A stretch of 64,000 nt of DNA from Brachypterus glaber (GCA_958510825.1 OY294048.1:18989589-19053588); one strand, 5' to 3'. Numbered from the stretch's first letter, positions 1-13,308 are shown. Numbers and translations are program-made. The notes: generated from the letters alone by a model not told the origin.

Positions 1-1015
1 AACTATGTTTTAATTTTTTTTTTAAGATTTTTTTTCTTCAAAATTATTCAAATTTTTAATGTGCATAAATATAAAAAAATGCATGAAAATGTAAAATAAT
101 TAGTCTTAACATGATAATACCCCATGTATTAACTATTTTGACCTTTGCGCAAAATTTCCAAAATTAATTTTTTAAAAATATTGAAAATTTCATCAATTTT
201 TAATCAATCCACATTAAGCAGCTTCTGTATCCCTTGGAACCAAAACCCTCCCCGTGCGAGATTTCCAGAAAGAACACTTTTCCAGATATTGAATGATCTG
301 AAAAACTAAAGACTGTTACTAATATTTTTATTTATTTTTACTAAATCCAATTATTTTTTTTTTATATGCATTTTATTATTTATTTTTTGTTAAAATTGAT
401 TTATTTTAAATTTATTATGTTATATGGGCTGAAGGACTTCGGTCAATGGCCTTTTGTATAGATTATGTAATAAACGACATTATTATTATTATTATTATAT
501 TCATCAATTTTAAAGAAAAAAAAAACAAAAAAAAGTATTAAATAAATAGTTACATGGTTAAATATTGAATTTTAAGCATTTTAAAATGACTTATCACAAG
601 ACCTAGGGTGCCATTTAAAATATGGTCCCCCACTGCCCTCCTAACGCTGCCTTACAGAATAAAAAATTAAAAAATATGAAAAATTATAGTTTTTGTTGTG
701 TGATATGCATATTCCAAATTTGAAGTTTATGTATTATCCCGTTCAAAAGTTACGGGGGTGTACCATTTAAAAGAATAACCCTGTATACTAATTGGTCCAG
801 AGCTGTAGCAATGACATTTTATTGGAAGGGGGAAGCAAAAACTTTCGTTGGATTAAAGAATTTTCAACATTTGTGTCCCAGAAAAGAAGTGATGTCAACA
901 AAAAACTGAATTTTTCCAACTTTTTGATTGAAGAATTACCAACGATTAAAATTTTTCTTCAGTTTGTCAACTTTTTCGATGTGGTTATTAAAGGTGTTTC
1001 CACATCCCGTTATGG
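1..1015. repeat. Intergenic AT-rich DNA with a LINE or SINE 3' tail
   Basis: At about 420-500 there is a GGCTGAAGGACTTCGGTC-type tail followed by a polyadenylation-like AATAAA and a (TTA)n microsatellite. This arrangement is typical of the 3' end of an insect non-LTR retrotransposon. No coding domain accompanies it. An 81-codon open frame at 792-1037 runs into the tandem array and has no recognisable domain, so I do not call a gene. Confidence 0.4.
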
Positions 1016-1412
1016 CTACGGTTCTGTATTGATCTAATATTAGTCAGTTAGAATTCAACTGTTTAACAATATTTAGAGCTTTACCATTATTCCTCAATTA
1101 AAAATACCTTTTCTACGGTTCTGTATTGATCTAATATTAGTCAGTTAGCATTAAACTTTTTTAAACAATATTTAGAGCTTTACCATTATTCCTCAATTAA
1201 AAATACCTTTTCTACGGTTCTGTATTGATCTAATATTAGTCAGTTAGCATTAAACTTTTTTAAACAATATTTAGAGCTTTACCATTATTCCTCAATTAAA
1301 AATACCTTTTCTACGGTTCTGTATTGATCTAATATTAGTCAGTTAGCATTAAACTTTTTTAAACAATATTTAGAGCTTTACCATTATTCCTCAATTAAAA
1401 ATACCTTTTCTA
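1016..1412. repeat. Tandem repeat, four copies of a ~98-bp unit
   Basis: Each unit starts CTACGGTTCTGTATTGATC and ends in CAATTAAAAATACCTTTT. Starts are at 1016, 1113, 1212 and 1311, giving periods of 97, 99 and 99. Copies 2 to 4 are almost identical, while the first differs around GAATTCAACTG, so the array probably grew recently from its right side. No gene is inside. Confidence 0.9.
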
Positions 1413-1530
1413 ACTGTAGTGCAACCATAATGTAAGTAATGATTACTCCAGACATCTAGAAAAAAATAAATATTTATAATGAAAAAGTTTTGATAAAAAA
1501 ATGTTTTTTGTCTCTTTTGTTAATTTATTT

Positions 1531-2991
1531 AACACGGTTCACCTGGGAGATTTTAAATAAAAATTTCGTGGACCCCTACATTTTTTGGACTAAAACATAC
1601 CTGGTGACATAAGAAATCAATTTTCATTTGAAAGAAAATCGTAAAAGATACACTTTTTTAGAAAGATAAAAAAACGTTTTTTTGAGTAATAGGGTGTGTC
1701 AAAAAATCCCGATTTTTTAAATCGAAAACACTATCTGGCTCAAAAGTTGCTCTTTAGTAAAAAACGGTGGCCACTCAAAAATGAGCTAAATCGATTAATG
1801 TTTAGAGGTAGCTCAAATCACTCAAACCTTGAAAAATATCGGTACCTGTTTTTCGGATAAAAAGTGATTGTATATAAAATTAAGGAAATTTTGGAGGGTT
1901 TCTTTGGTAATATTTATAAACAATACTAATTGTGAGAAACTAGAAAAATTATATTCCCCCTACTCTTAAGTTAGAACATAAAAAATTATTATTTGAAGAT
2001 TTCGCGAAAATTTATTAAAAATAGGGCATATTTAAAAGGACATAACTTCCTTATGAATGAATTTTTGAACTAGGTGCATATCATTTTTTTATGTTTTTAA
2101 TGTTAAATAACCGCTCATTACTAAAATATTTGTTTTTGGCTTTATATTTTTTTTATTTTTTTATTTTGTTCATGAGTAAAAATTTACTAAATGCATTTAT
2201 CTTTAAAACGGTTAAACCTGCGATGTTAAACCACAGAAACTTTTTTGTATATTTTTACATAAAAAAGTATATTCCAACAAGAAAAAATCAAAAAAAGTAC
2301 ACCGAAAAAAGTTTTAGGCAAAAAACAGAAAATCCACCCGGGTTCGAATTGAAATTAATTTTTTTACTCAACTTGAGGAAAAAAATTATGTCTTCTGTAT
2401 AGTCATGTAGGTTAACATGTATATATGCTTATATACTAATATATAATTTTTCAGATTTTTTATTTAAAACTATTTTTATGCACTTTTAAAAACTTGCAAA
2501 AATAAAATTTTCGCGAAATCTTCAAATAATTGGCGATTTTTTCATGTTCTAACTTAAGGGGAGGGGGGATATAATTTTTTTAGTTCTTGCATTTAGTATT
2601 GTTTTTAAATATTACCAATAAAACCCTCCAAAATTTCCTCAATTTTTATCGGTATCAGTTTTTATCCGAAAAACAGGTACCGATTTGTTTTTAAGTTTGA
2701 GTGCTTTGAGCTACCTCTAAACATTTATCGATTTGGTTCATTTTTGAGTGGCCACTGTTTTTTACTAAGTAGCAACTTTTAAGCCAGAGAGCGTTTGTGA
2801 TTTTGTAAATCGCGATTTTTTGACACATCCTATTACTCAAAAAAACGTTTTTTTATCTTTCTTAAAAAGTGTATCTTTTACGATTTTCTTTCAAATGGAA
2901 ATTGATTTCTTATGTCATCAGGTATGTTTTAGTCCAAAAAATGTAGGGGTCCACGAAACTTTTATTTAAAATCGCCTAGGTGAACCGTGTT
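1531..2991. mobile_element. Fold-back element, 1.46 kb with ~480-bp inverted arms
   Basis: The left arm (about 1531-2012) opens with AACACGGTTCA and is the reverse complement of the right arm (about 2499-2991), which closes with TGAACCGTGTT. Both arms carry the same landmarks in mirror order, including GATTTCGCGAA and GGTACCGATATT-like stretches. The ~490-bp spacer holds a 103-codon open frame whose tail (YTEKSFRQKTENPPGF) resembles a translated module also found in the arms of the element at 44647-45811. That shared frame may be chance in AT-rich DNA. No transposase is visible, so the element looks non-autonomous. Confidence 0.85.
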
Positions 2992-5900
2992 AATAACACT
3001 ACACTAAAAAATCTCAACTTTTTTTTGCCCCGATCGGAAAGTAATTTTTTCTTACTAATTCGAGGGCGTAGAAACCGAATCTGACCTTAGAAAAATTTCA
3101 TCACCTAACATTTTTGAGATATAAGTCCAGGAATAATGACGTTTTTTTTCAAAATCTTAAAAAAAAGAGTAGGATTTTGAAAATTTTAGGGTATATTAAA
3201 AAAATACAAGGAACTCAAAAATATATATGCCAAGGACCTACTGTCAGAGTAAGTACGAGAAAAAATAAATAAAAAACTTAAAATGAAAGTGGATAGTTTA
3301 CTTAATTGTCTTTTTTTGTGGCAAAACTATCAAATCTGTATAAAAATTTTATAGGACTTAATTTGTAATAAAATTCTCTACAAAAATATTCATACAAATA
3401 TTTTTTTATGTTGCTTAGTTTGTTCGTAAAAAGTAAATAAATGAAAAAGAAACAAAATTAAAGTACACAGTGTAATTTTTTTCCCGAGCCCAAATAATAT
3501 ATTTTTCTTATCAATTTTAAGGCGCAGAATACAAATTTGACCTTAAAAAAAATCCAGCACGTCTTATTTTTAAATTTTAGTTCAGGCAATTATGCCAATT
3601 TAAAAATAATTTATAAAACAAAATTTTGTGTATTTTTGTTTGTTTTTTTAATGGTTCTACATCAGAAAAATGTTACTTTAAAACATAAGAACCATATTAA
3701 GTAACATTTTTTAAGTTCAATTTTGACCCCCTAGTAATGATTTTTGACAATTTTTAGCATGATTACGTGGCAATAAGCTTGTCCCCTTATGCACCCTTCT
3801 CCTTACCCTCCACCCCTACTTAGTTTTGTCATATTATCCATTTTTTTTTAAAATTTTTTTTATAATATTCCTATTTATACTACCTATGAATATAAAGTTT
3901 TCATGTTTTAAGTTGGGTATTTTTTAACTAATATTGAGTCGCCGACTCCAAATTTGTCTTCGGAATATTTTTATCTTCCAAGATTTTGGAACAAAAGAGG
4001 GATAAAATAATGATTTTTTAACATTTTTATCTCATTTTTCTCAAAAAACTTAGGTAATAGAAATATTCTGAGATAGTTAAAAGGCTTTTTTCGGTTTAAC
4101 CATGATTAATGTGATTATCAAAGGTCAAATTTTGGTCAAAGAACACAAAAATTTAGTAACGGCTGATTTTAAGTTTAGTCAAAGTAAATTCAGCAGGTAA
4201 GCTACAATCCTCACATCCCCCCAAATATTTGGGGGGATTGATTAATCATTGTTTTAGATTTATTTAGTACCAATTTGTTCATTTGACAACATATATCAAA
4301 ATCTTCCAAGACCTGACTAACCGCAAGAGTTCTTCCCATGTATATGCCAAAAGAGTAATTGTGGTGTCGTCTGCAACTGCAGCTTGTTTAATAAATTTAG
4401 GGAGATCATTAATAAAAATTAAAAATATTAACGGTCCTAAAATTGACCCTTGATGACCTAATTTTGATCTAAAGTTTTTAGATCTTGTTTTTTTTTTTAA
4501 TTTAGATTAATAACTAACTTTCTGCTTACGAAATAAGAGTATAACCAGTTTACAATGTTTACAGGAACCTTCATACTTAACAATTTATCACCTAATTTGG
4601 CCGAATTGTTGACTTTTTAGTGGGGCGTAGTAAATAGTATATTATCCAAGGACGAGAAATAATAGCTTTAGCCCGCCAAAGTAAAATAAAAGACAAAGTC
4701 TTAACAAAACTGTCACTTTTAATTTAACATTTCTAACCGAAAAATGTCACTTTGGAACACAAGCGAATAAAAATAATTAAAACATATTAATTTCGTATTT
4801 TATATCAAAATTTAATAAATTTTAGTGTATTGCCACGCTTTAAATTCAAGATTCCCCGAGACTCCCCAGCCAAACTTTTTTTTGTATAATCTTGTAGAAT
4901 ATTAGCTGTATTAAAGCGTACATATCCAACATTTTCTAACTTTTTAGATTTCAAAAGGTTATTAAATAAAATCCAATGTCGCGCGTAGCGTAAGGAATAC
5001 CTAAGTATGCTATATTTATCCGCAGTAAAAAATCGGTTTTTGGTGCACCACCGGTGGATTTTTTAAAAATTGGTATCTTTTAAGGATGCTGGAACTAAAT
5101 CCATTTTTTAATTAAACTAATTTATATCCAATAATTTTTTGTTTCTAGCTCTGGCACTGCGAATAATATAATAAGAGAAAAATTAAGATAAAAAATACTT
5201 TGCTGCACAATTATTAATGTCAATGTATTTTTTTGACCCTTTTAACAAGCTTTTGATATTTTAAAAAAGCAGTGGTTTTAAAACGTACCTAACTGTTAAT
5301 TAACTTAAAGCTGGGTACTATCAAAGGGGTGCTTAAAAATTTTGAGGTCACTGAATTGGAAAACACTTCCAACAAAAAAACAGAAAATATGAATAATGCT
5401 TTTAATTTTAAAAAAATGTGATATTTTTATAAAACACTTAACAAAATATAAACTTTTAAGATTTAATTGAGTTAATCATTAAAAATATTGCTAAAAACAT
5501 GCATTTGCTGACTTTTTAGTGCTGTTTGTAAATTATATACCAATTATAAAAGAACTTTTCCAATTTGTTTTCTACTACGATCGAATCCAATTTAAATGAA
5601 AGTGGTTTTATAATACCTATAGCACCCTATTTTGATATCAATAATCGGCATTTGGTGTCACGATTTTAAATCCTATAATTTCTTAAAGAGAACTGTGTAT
5701 AGCCAGTCCAACACTGGAATCGCCCTTTAAATTTAATATCAAAAACTTTGAATCAACCTAGTCGTCAAATGATTGGTTGTAAATTTCAAAAAATAAATAT
5801 TTTGTTGATTTGTGTTTTCACTATTTTTTCGTAATCAGCGGTGCAAAAAATGGCCATATGCAAAAAAACAGACTTTTGTTACATTTTTTATTCTGGGACC

Positions 5901-6724
5901 ACTGTGCACTCCTGTTAGTTTGTCACCGGGTGATTAGCTTAAGGGGTATCCGCTATCTTGAGTTTTAGTGGTGAGTGCGGTTATCTCGTTAAATATGAAC
6001 CTTAAGATAAAAATGCGTATCACCAATTTTGTTAAGGAGAAAATTTCCAACAATTTTTGTTTTGATAATTTTTTAACGATCGAGTTAATTTCTAAAATAG
6101 CCATTGGAGGTGAAATAGTTTTTTACGATTTTCCTAATAATTATTCCTCGGAGGATTTTTGACGAGCATAAGATTTTTATAATGAATTTTCATAGGTATT
6201 TTGGTACCGTTACAACTCGACTTTCAGCGGCGCAGATTCAGCGCCCAGTAAATTTTTTGCTATTTCAACATAGGAATTCTTTGTCATTTGACTGGACTTA
6301 TTTTGAATCAAACTATATTAATTTAAAAATTCTAGTAAAATAAAAACTTACTTAAAGTACTTACACTGGCCAGCAAACCCCTATTTACAGTAAACATATG
6401 GCTTGGTGTTAAACTAGGTTTATGGTGAGTTAATGTTAATATCAGTCCCTCTACCTAAAATTAATTATTCTTTAGTAAGTGATTAGGCTCTAGTATACAG
6501 GGTGATTTAGAATTTCTGAATCAAACAAAAATGGTAGATTCCCCATGCGAAAGAAGACTAAGGCTGAAGTGATTTTTTTTATGTAAAATACATCGGACTT
6601 CCCACTACAATCACATTAGCCTTGATTTTAATCTTTGTTTTCTCAGTATTGTATAATCTCAAACAAGCTGTATATGTATTAGTCGCCTAATTTCGGATAT
6701 CATTTCTAATCTATCCAATATTTA
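2992..6724. other. Intergenic, no gene recognised
   Basis: The stretch is AT-rich and full of stops on both strands. At about 4620-4770 it carries a diverged piece of the repeat that bounds the palindrome at 19958-21115, with the landmarks GCCCGCCAAAGT and AAAATGTCACTTTG. A 64-codon frame near 5968-6162 has no recognisable motif. Confidence 0.5.
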
Positions 6725-7337
6725 AGGGGCTGTCCATATATTACGTAACGTTATTTTTCAAAAAATTAACCCCCCCTCCCCTGTGTAACAAACTGTCACA
6801 TTTACCAACACCCCCCCCCCTCCCTGTGTAACGCGTAAAAATATAAAAATTTATATTTGTAAAAAAATATTCATAATCAATATCACACAGGGAAAAAATA
6901 CTAGGTGCCTCTTTTTACACTGAGTGTCACATATAACACGTATATTGTTTATGCACTGGTACACAAAATAGTACACACATTGGTGTTCTGTGAGTACACA
7001 TTCATTCATCGCCAATGATTTATCGGCAAGATCACGCAAGAACAGGGCCGTAAGATTTTTTTTTTAATATCAGTGTCAACAGTTTTTTTTACTGATTAAA
7101 ATATTATTTAAATATGCATAGTTTCGTCAATTTTTGTGTGAAAAAGGGAATTATGGGCCACTAAATAGTAATTTATGTTGAAACAAAAATACAACTGCCA
7201 AGCTTAGGAAATAAACATTAAATTTTTTAAATTCCGTTACGTAACGTTTACCTAGACCCCCTCCCTCTGTCACATACTGTAACAATTTCTCTGAACCCCC
7301 CCCCCTAGGCTCGTTACGTATTATATGAACAGCCCCT
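6725..7337. mobile_element. MITE with AGGGGCTGT termini (~610 bp)
   Basis: The terminal inverted repeats begin AGGGGCTGTCCATATATTAC and are mirrored at the right end, which finishes GTATTATATGAACAGCCCCT. TTA/TAA flanks are compatible with a short target duplication. C-rich runs sit inside both ends. The interior shows no transposase, so this is a non-autonomous DNA-transposon derivative. Confidence 0.8.
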
Positions 7338-8910
7338 AATACAACATACAACTTATTATAACGAAGTTCTTTAAACGAACCATGATTTATTATGAAAACA
7401 ATTTTATTTCAGTTTATTTTTTACAAAAAAAAAACGGTTAAAATTTTTTTGTGCATTTGAATAATTTCGGACATATCCAAATTTTTTTTTCAAGAGTAGA
7501 TCTGGATGCCATTGCTTATCTTTCTTGTTATTCCTTGACATTTTGTTTTGCAAATAAGAAATATTTTAATCTCGAATTTAATCATTGAGAATCTTTTTAC
7601 GAATACTATATGAGCCATAATTTTGCCATTTGCAAAGTCGAAACGATTTGTGCTGCTATTTAACGGGGAGAAGCTCTACCGTTACCATACTACAGGACGG
7701 ATTTAGTTTTACTTTTGGCTTTACATAAAAGTGGGTTTCTGTTTATCTCTACAGATAGTATCTTAGATACTTAGGAAACTATCTTTCCTATATACTTGCT
7801 ACTTGTTTCCGAGCAAAACGTGTATAAAAAACATCTACTTGTATTTTCTATATTTACTCTTTCCAGATTCTCCCCGAAGTCCAAGTGTGTTCTTAAGCTT
7901 ACTAGATATGAAAATTATTTGGCTCAAAAACGGGTTAATTAAATTTTCTTTGCTGTTTCCTTTCGTACCTATTGATATATTTCGTTCGTATGGAACATTA
8001 CTTCGGAATGTTTTTCTCATGTACCCAAATAATGATTAATCAGTCTAAGGATAATTTTGTGTGTTTTCAATAAACATTTCTATTAAACTGCTAAAATGGC
8101 CAATGTTTGACTTTTTGTATCCATTCAAAATTTTTGTCATTGCCTTTTTTGGAACCAAGCAACAGATTTAAAAATGCATATAACTTATTTTTAAGCCAAA
8201 TTCTAAAAAAATAGTATTTTAAGTTCAGTATTTGGGTTCAGGAGAAACAACTTCACAAGGAAGTTAAATTTTATCAAAGTGAATGAAAAATATTAACTTT
8301 AAAGCAAAACAGCTAAAAAAGAATAGTTAACCTTTTCTTACTTCAAATCCTTAAAATACATAGTGGATCTAAAATCATATTTAGTCTTTTTGTTTGGAGA
8401 GAACTTTTTATTAAAATATATGTTAATTTTAAGTATATGAAATCTGAATTATTTTGTCATCCTTAATAATATGTACATATTGCTATCCCTTTTTTAGGCT
8501 AGATGATACAAATAATTTTAAGATAAACACCCCTTATAATATTAGGGGCCATATTTTAAGTTTATTAACATAGGCAATAGATAATATGCTGCCCAAAAAT
8601 AAAGATGGAAAAGGGTCCAGGGGCGTTGGTATGTTCTTGTCGTGGGATCTCCCAGGCAAAATTTGCCAATTGGTAAAAGAAAAATTCCTCCCTGAAAAAA
8701 CTGATGACTAAAAAAAAGGTCATCGCCTTAAAAAATTACAAAAAAAGGTCATCATCGTCTCTGAAAAAAATATCTGGCTTCCAGAAAAAAAGTCTTCTTG
8801 AAAAAACTATTGACTAGGTCATTTTGAAACGTCCGTAAAGCAAACTTTAGTCTTACTTGATGACAAAAAAAATTGTCGCCCCCTTAAATTTTCCGCCCTA
8901 GAAAATTGCA
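7338..8910. other. Intergenic, no gene recognised
   Basis: AT-rich sequence with no convincing exon. At 8690-8870 there are short degenerate copies of an AAAAAAGGTCATC-like motif, related in style to the poly-A-interrupted minisatellites elsewhere in the window. Overlapping open frames on both strands at 7803-8039 have no domain. Confidence 0.45.
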
Positions 8911-9497
8911 TAGTACAGTTGATTTCAACAAAACTGGAAAAGTGGGGTTAAGTAAAATTTCATGTTTTCCATAAAATTTAGTTGTGTGAATGTGGATTAT
9001 TTAAATGGGGTTATGCCTGTTTGAAAAATAAGGTTAGTTTAACCATGTTAAAAATCATATGTTATTCTATGCATTTGTGTTTAGTAAATACTATGTGGAT
9101 TTTAAAGCGTATCTCTATTATTAATTACTGTATTTCTGCTCTAAAATATCCCTATTCTAAAATGTCTATTATTAAATCCCCTTATCAATATATTTTGTAT
9201 CTAATAAACTTGTTTTAAATACCTTTATTTTTAAAAAACACTACTAGTATATTGGTCTCCTACAACTAGGTATTCCTCATAGTTCCTTAATTTAAAAATT
9301 ATAATTATTGGTTTTACGCCAGTATTCTTCGAGTATTCTTGTTTTTCTGCTTTATCTCTCCCAATTTTAAAAAAATACACAATAACAATATTGACACTAA
9401 ATTTATTAACAAGTAAACAAATATTTGTCAAATGTTCACAATGTAATTTTTTTTTTATAACCCCACTTTTCCAGTTTTGTTGAAATGAACTGTACTA
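8911..9497. mobile_element. MITE with 40-bp terminal inverted repeats
   Basis: The left terminus (8911-8950, starting TAGTACAGTTGATTTCAAC) is mirrored by the right terminus (9458-9497, ending GAAATGAACTGTACTA) with very few mismatches. The interior contains short open frames on both strands with no recognisable domain. Confidence 0.85.
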
Positions 9498-9678
9498 CTC
9501 GATATTATAGTATTGCCTAATGGGAAATATGGCCCTCGGTATATTTAAACCTTTTGATGTATAAATACTTACTTTTGCTGCTTCTTCTCTAGATAAAGAA
9601 TTTATCTGAATTTTGTAAAGAAATGAAATTGTGTCTTCTGCCTAAAATTTAATATACATACAACTTACGAATTATAAA

Positions 9679-11216
9679 TATCGTCGTGTTACCTTAACTA
9701 CCTCGTATCTCCAAATTAACAGGTTTGCAGGGGACACAAAAAACCGGTTAACTTTAAAATTCTTAGTTTTTTTTATTGTAATATAGACAAATGTAAGTGT
9801 AGTTATTTCTTGTGGACCCTTCAAGAATAAAACTTGCAAAATTATTAGTTACGTGAATCAAAAATTAGAATTATGGAGATACGAGTTAGTTACAGTAACT
9901 ATTATTTCCAAGTCGTAACCCTGTACTGGAGATACGAGGTTGCTCAATTAAAAACTGTGAAATATTTAAGGCATGTAATTTTTAAATATTTACAATATTT
10001 TAGAAAAAAATAGTATATTGGGATTTTTCAATTTTTTTGCTTTAACTGAATCTGATGATAATTTTTTTTCTGACTTCTCCCGTGGGGGTGATTATTTTAA
10101 AATGTTTACAGTATTTTTGTAAAAGTTGGTATATAGTGGTTTTTGAGGTAGCTAAAACTAAATCACATAATAAAAAAGTTCCAACTCCACCCCCGGGAGG
10201 GGGGTAAATTGTACCAAACCCTCCATCTGGGGGCGGGGATAATTTTCGTGAATAAAGGGGTTATTGATGTTGCTAAAAGTGAATCTGATAATTAAAATTT
10301 TCTAACTCCACCCTAAGGGGGAGGGGGTGATTATTGCTTTCCTACAAATTTACAAGAAAATATTGTAAATATTTAAAAAAAAGTACACCCCGTAAGCCGG
10401 GGGTGGATTAACGTTTTTTTTTATAAAATTGAGCTTAAGCGACCTTAGAAACCCCTAGATATAAATTTTATAAATATTTTAAGAAAAAAAAAATACCCAG
10501 GGCCGGCCTTTCAAGCCTCAAATTTGGCGCCTCTAGAAAAAGAAAAAAAAACCCTAAAATAAAGCTTCGTGCGCATACAAAAAAAAAATTGCCCCCCAAA
10601 AAATGCCATCAAGAAAAAAGCTTTGTCCCTGACGGTTTCTACCAAACGTGGTGCCCCTACAAAAAAAAAATGACTGCGCCCAAAAAAATAACCTAAGACA
10701 AAAGCTTTGTCCCTGACGGTTTCTACCAAACTTGTCGCCCAAAAAAATACCAACAAGAAAAAAAAATGTGTCTCTGACGGTTTCTACCAAACTTGGCGCC
10801 CTGCAAACAAAATTGACGCCCACGCCTATGGGGGGGGGTAATTACCCTCATTACCTCCCCCCCCCCCTGATCTAAGCCCTTGGATGGAGGGGTGGTAGGT
10901 CTTTTTTTACTTCACCAATATATTTTCCGCATCCAAATACATAAGTATGCAAAGTTTTATCTTCTTAGATATTTTCACCTACGGTAAATTCCTTGTTTGC
11001 TAGGCCTAATATTGGAGATAAGAGGTAGTTACAGTTATTTATTTTAAGTAGTAAAGGAGATACGATGTAATTAGTTCCACATAACTTATAAACCAATTGG
11101 AATTTTAAATCATGACTTTGTTTAGGTCATTACTAATCATGTAAAGAATTGATTAGTGCAAAAAACCAAAAATCGAATTTTTGGAGGTACGAGGTAGTTA
11201 AGGTAACACGACGATA
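9679..11216. mobile_element. 1.5-kb element with ~35-bp inverted termini
   Basis: The left end reads TATCGTCGTGTTACCTTAAC and the right end is its complement, finishing GGTAACACGACGATA. Related GGAGATACGAGGTAGTTA blocks recur inside at about 9880, 9937, 11015 and 11055. The interior includes runs of C or G and the minisatellite at about 10560-10815. No transposase is seen. Confidence 0.7.
10560..10815. repeat. ~60-bp minisatellite, TTTGTCCCTGACGG family, locus 1
   Basis: Successive units share CTTTGTCCCTGACGGTTTC, then TACCAAACTTGGCGCC, then a poly-A run. Three clear copies and one partial copy are present. The same unit forms separate arrays at about 16870-17155 and 49150-49320. On the minus strand the array translates as repeated FGRNRQGQSFFL-like peptides, which I take as a by-product of the repeat. 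Confidence 0.8.
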
Positions 11217-11585
11217 TTCTAAATATTTTACATTAAATATTCTAATAATATAAGTATTTTAATTTGTAGTACCATCTACTGAAGATATTTTAATTCCAAT
11301 GTATACTTTGATTATCACTTTATTTATTAGGCTTGCTTACTCTAAAAAGTGATGATTAAAGTATGGGAAGGTTGGTTAAAGGCGCTACCCTAAGCAATGA
11401 TCCCTCCAACTTTTTTTTAAATATTATTCTAAAATAAACTTGTTAGGTTTAAAGTAAACTTTAGGTATTTGGCTATAATATAATAATAAATAAAATACAA
11501 AATAAAAAGAGTAAATATTTTTTTATCCAAAAAAACAGAAATCTGAAATGGCGCTATTTCCATACACTTCAGGGTAAAGTAAATG

Positions 11586-12136
11586 TACCCGGACAACATC
11601 CATAAACTTATGAGGCCTCATGAGAGCATCATGTTATTATTTCCACGTTTTGTACTCATACGAACATCATGATGAGAACATATTATTATTTTGTATCATG
11701 TTATGGGTTTGTTATGACTTTGTTATGAGGTGTATACATTTAACAAATCATTAAATGATGTCATAATGACTGATTGAGAACGATTGCCGAATAGTACAGG
11801 CTTCTGTAATATTTCAATTTCAATGTGGGTGTTCTAGGTGGTCGATTTTTTCGTTAATTTTTTGGTATCTCTTCGCGTTTTCAAGATAAGAGCAAGAAGG
11901 TGTGTGTGTATGTGATCTTTTTAAGCAGGGTAATTTCCTTTCTTTTTTTTATATTTAAATTTCGCGGTTAATTTAAAGTTTGCGCATGCGCATTCCGTAG
12001 ACCGCTGCTAAATCTTCATGACATGATCTCGTAATGACTTAACAATGAGGAGTCATCTGTATGCGTTCATGAACTTAGAGAAAATCATTAAATGATGTCA
12101 TAATGACTTCCACGTGAAATAGAAAATGTCCGGGTA
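11586..12136. mobile_element. MITE with TACCCGGACA termini, inside a receptor intron
   Basis: The left end TACCCGGACA is matched by TGTCCGGGTA at the right end. A direct repeat (AAATGATGTCATAATGACT) occurs near both ends. The element stops about 50 bp beyond the donor site of the chemoreceptor exon on the minus strand, so it lies in that gene's next intron. Confidence 0.65.
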
Positions 12137-12189
12137 AATAAAGTTATAAAATAAAACAAAAAGAAGGCGATGGTATTAAAAATACTTAC

Positions 12190-13013
12190 CACATTAGTCA
12201 AGAAATGTACAAGTAAACATAATCCAAAAATATCAAACAGCATTAGAAATAAGGTTAGCCCATAAGGTGTAAAGATGTCGTGTAAAGATATTTCGGTTTT
12301 TGATATAGATACATAATATTTATAAGAAACTCCAACCATTAAAATAATTAAACTTAAAACAAACATTACAATCTGCCAATCGAATATCTTTATGTATCGT
12401 TTCAAGTTGTTCAATATATCTAAATATAATTTTTCTTGGATTGATAACTTTTGGATTAAAGTTAGATGACAATATTGAAGATACTTGGTGTGTTTATGCA
12501 GTTTAAAATATTTTTCTCTCAAGTGGTTTTCCAGACAACATCTGATCTGTTTTAAACAAGCCGAAAATAATTTCTCATAGATTAAATAAATACTTGTGAA
12601 AAACAAAATCAGGCCTATATGTAATGTGGAGCCCGATATAAAAAAACATAATTTTATTAAAAAGATATAAGTAGGATCTTCCATATTTATATTAAAATAA
12701 ATAATTGTTAGAACTGGAATGAAATATGCAATTATTAAACACATATACAAAATATTAGTTATTCTGGACCAGGACTTGTTTAAAAAAGTTTTGATTCCAT
12801 ATTTGCTTCGATCTTCTATTATTCTGAGCAAAACGGTATGATAGCACGCCACTGTTGGATTTAAAGGTAAATTATTAATTAAAAGCAGAATCATGAGAAA
12901 AGAGGCATATAAACGTAATGCACAGTTTAGTTTATCATCAAAAGTTTTATAAGATTCAAGATTACTTATATCCATAACAAATGATACTGGAGCAAAACAA
13001 CCAAAAGAAATGG
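12190..13013 (-). CDS. Chemoreceptor exon, gustatory receptor type (partial gene)
   Basis: A seven-transmembrane-type protein, most like insect gustatory receptors, which are ligand-gated channels of sensory neuron membranes. The exon encodes about 274 residues. Hydrophobic segments lie near residues 25-48, 80-103, 114-146, 205-227 and 244-262 (the last is FLMLFDIFGLCLLVHFLTNV), with a long lysine-rich loop (KLHKHTKYLQ) between the third and fourth. The exon closes in phase 0 at a GTAAGT donor, the place where many gustatory receptors are split in the last intracellular loop. The C-terminal exon with the family's TY-x5-QF motif was not found. An ATG lies at 12975, but the frame stays open upstream to a TTTATTTCAG acceptor at 13014, so an earlier exon is likely. 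Family call is by topology and split position; an odorant receptor is less likely. Confidence 0.7.
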
Positions 13014-13308
13014 CTGAAATAAAAAAAAAACAATTACAGTTTACAAATATTTATATGTTTACTTTTATTTTATCTTCTAGATACTTTTAATATTTTCTTA
13101 TACATTTTAGGATACTGAATCCGAATCTGTACCCATTAAAACCGGTTAACCGTATTCCTACACGGCCGGTAGGAATACCTTTCTACAACATTCTAGCTTC
13201 GCCGACCTCAAAATATTAAAGATAAATTTTCAACATAATATCTATGTGGGTTACAGTATCCGAGAGAAAATATGGTTTTCATAATAAGAAAGGAAAGTAA
13301 ATAAAATC

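Noticed and set aside
2091..2402. Protein-coding gene in the spacer of the first fold-back element
   Set aside because: The composition is that of translated AT-rich DNA (Phe, Lys, Leu, Tyr); there is no domain and it belongs to a repeat.
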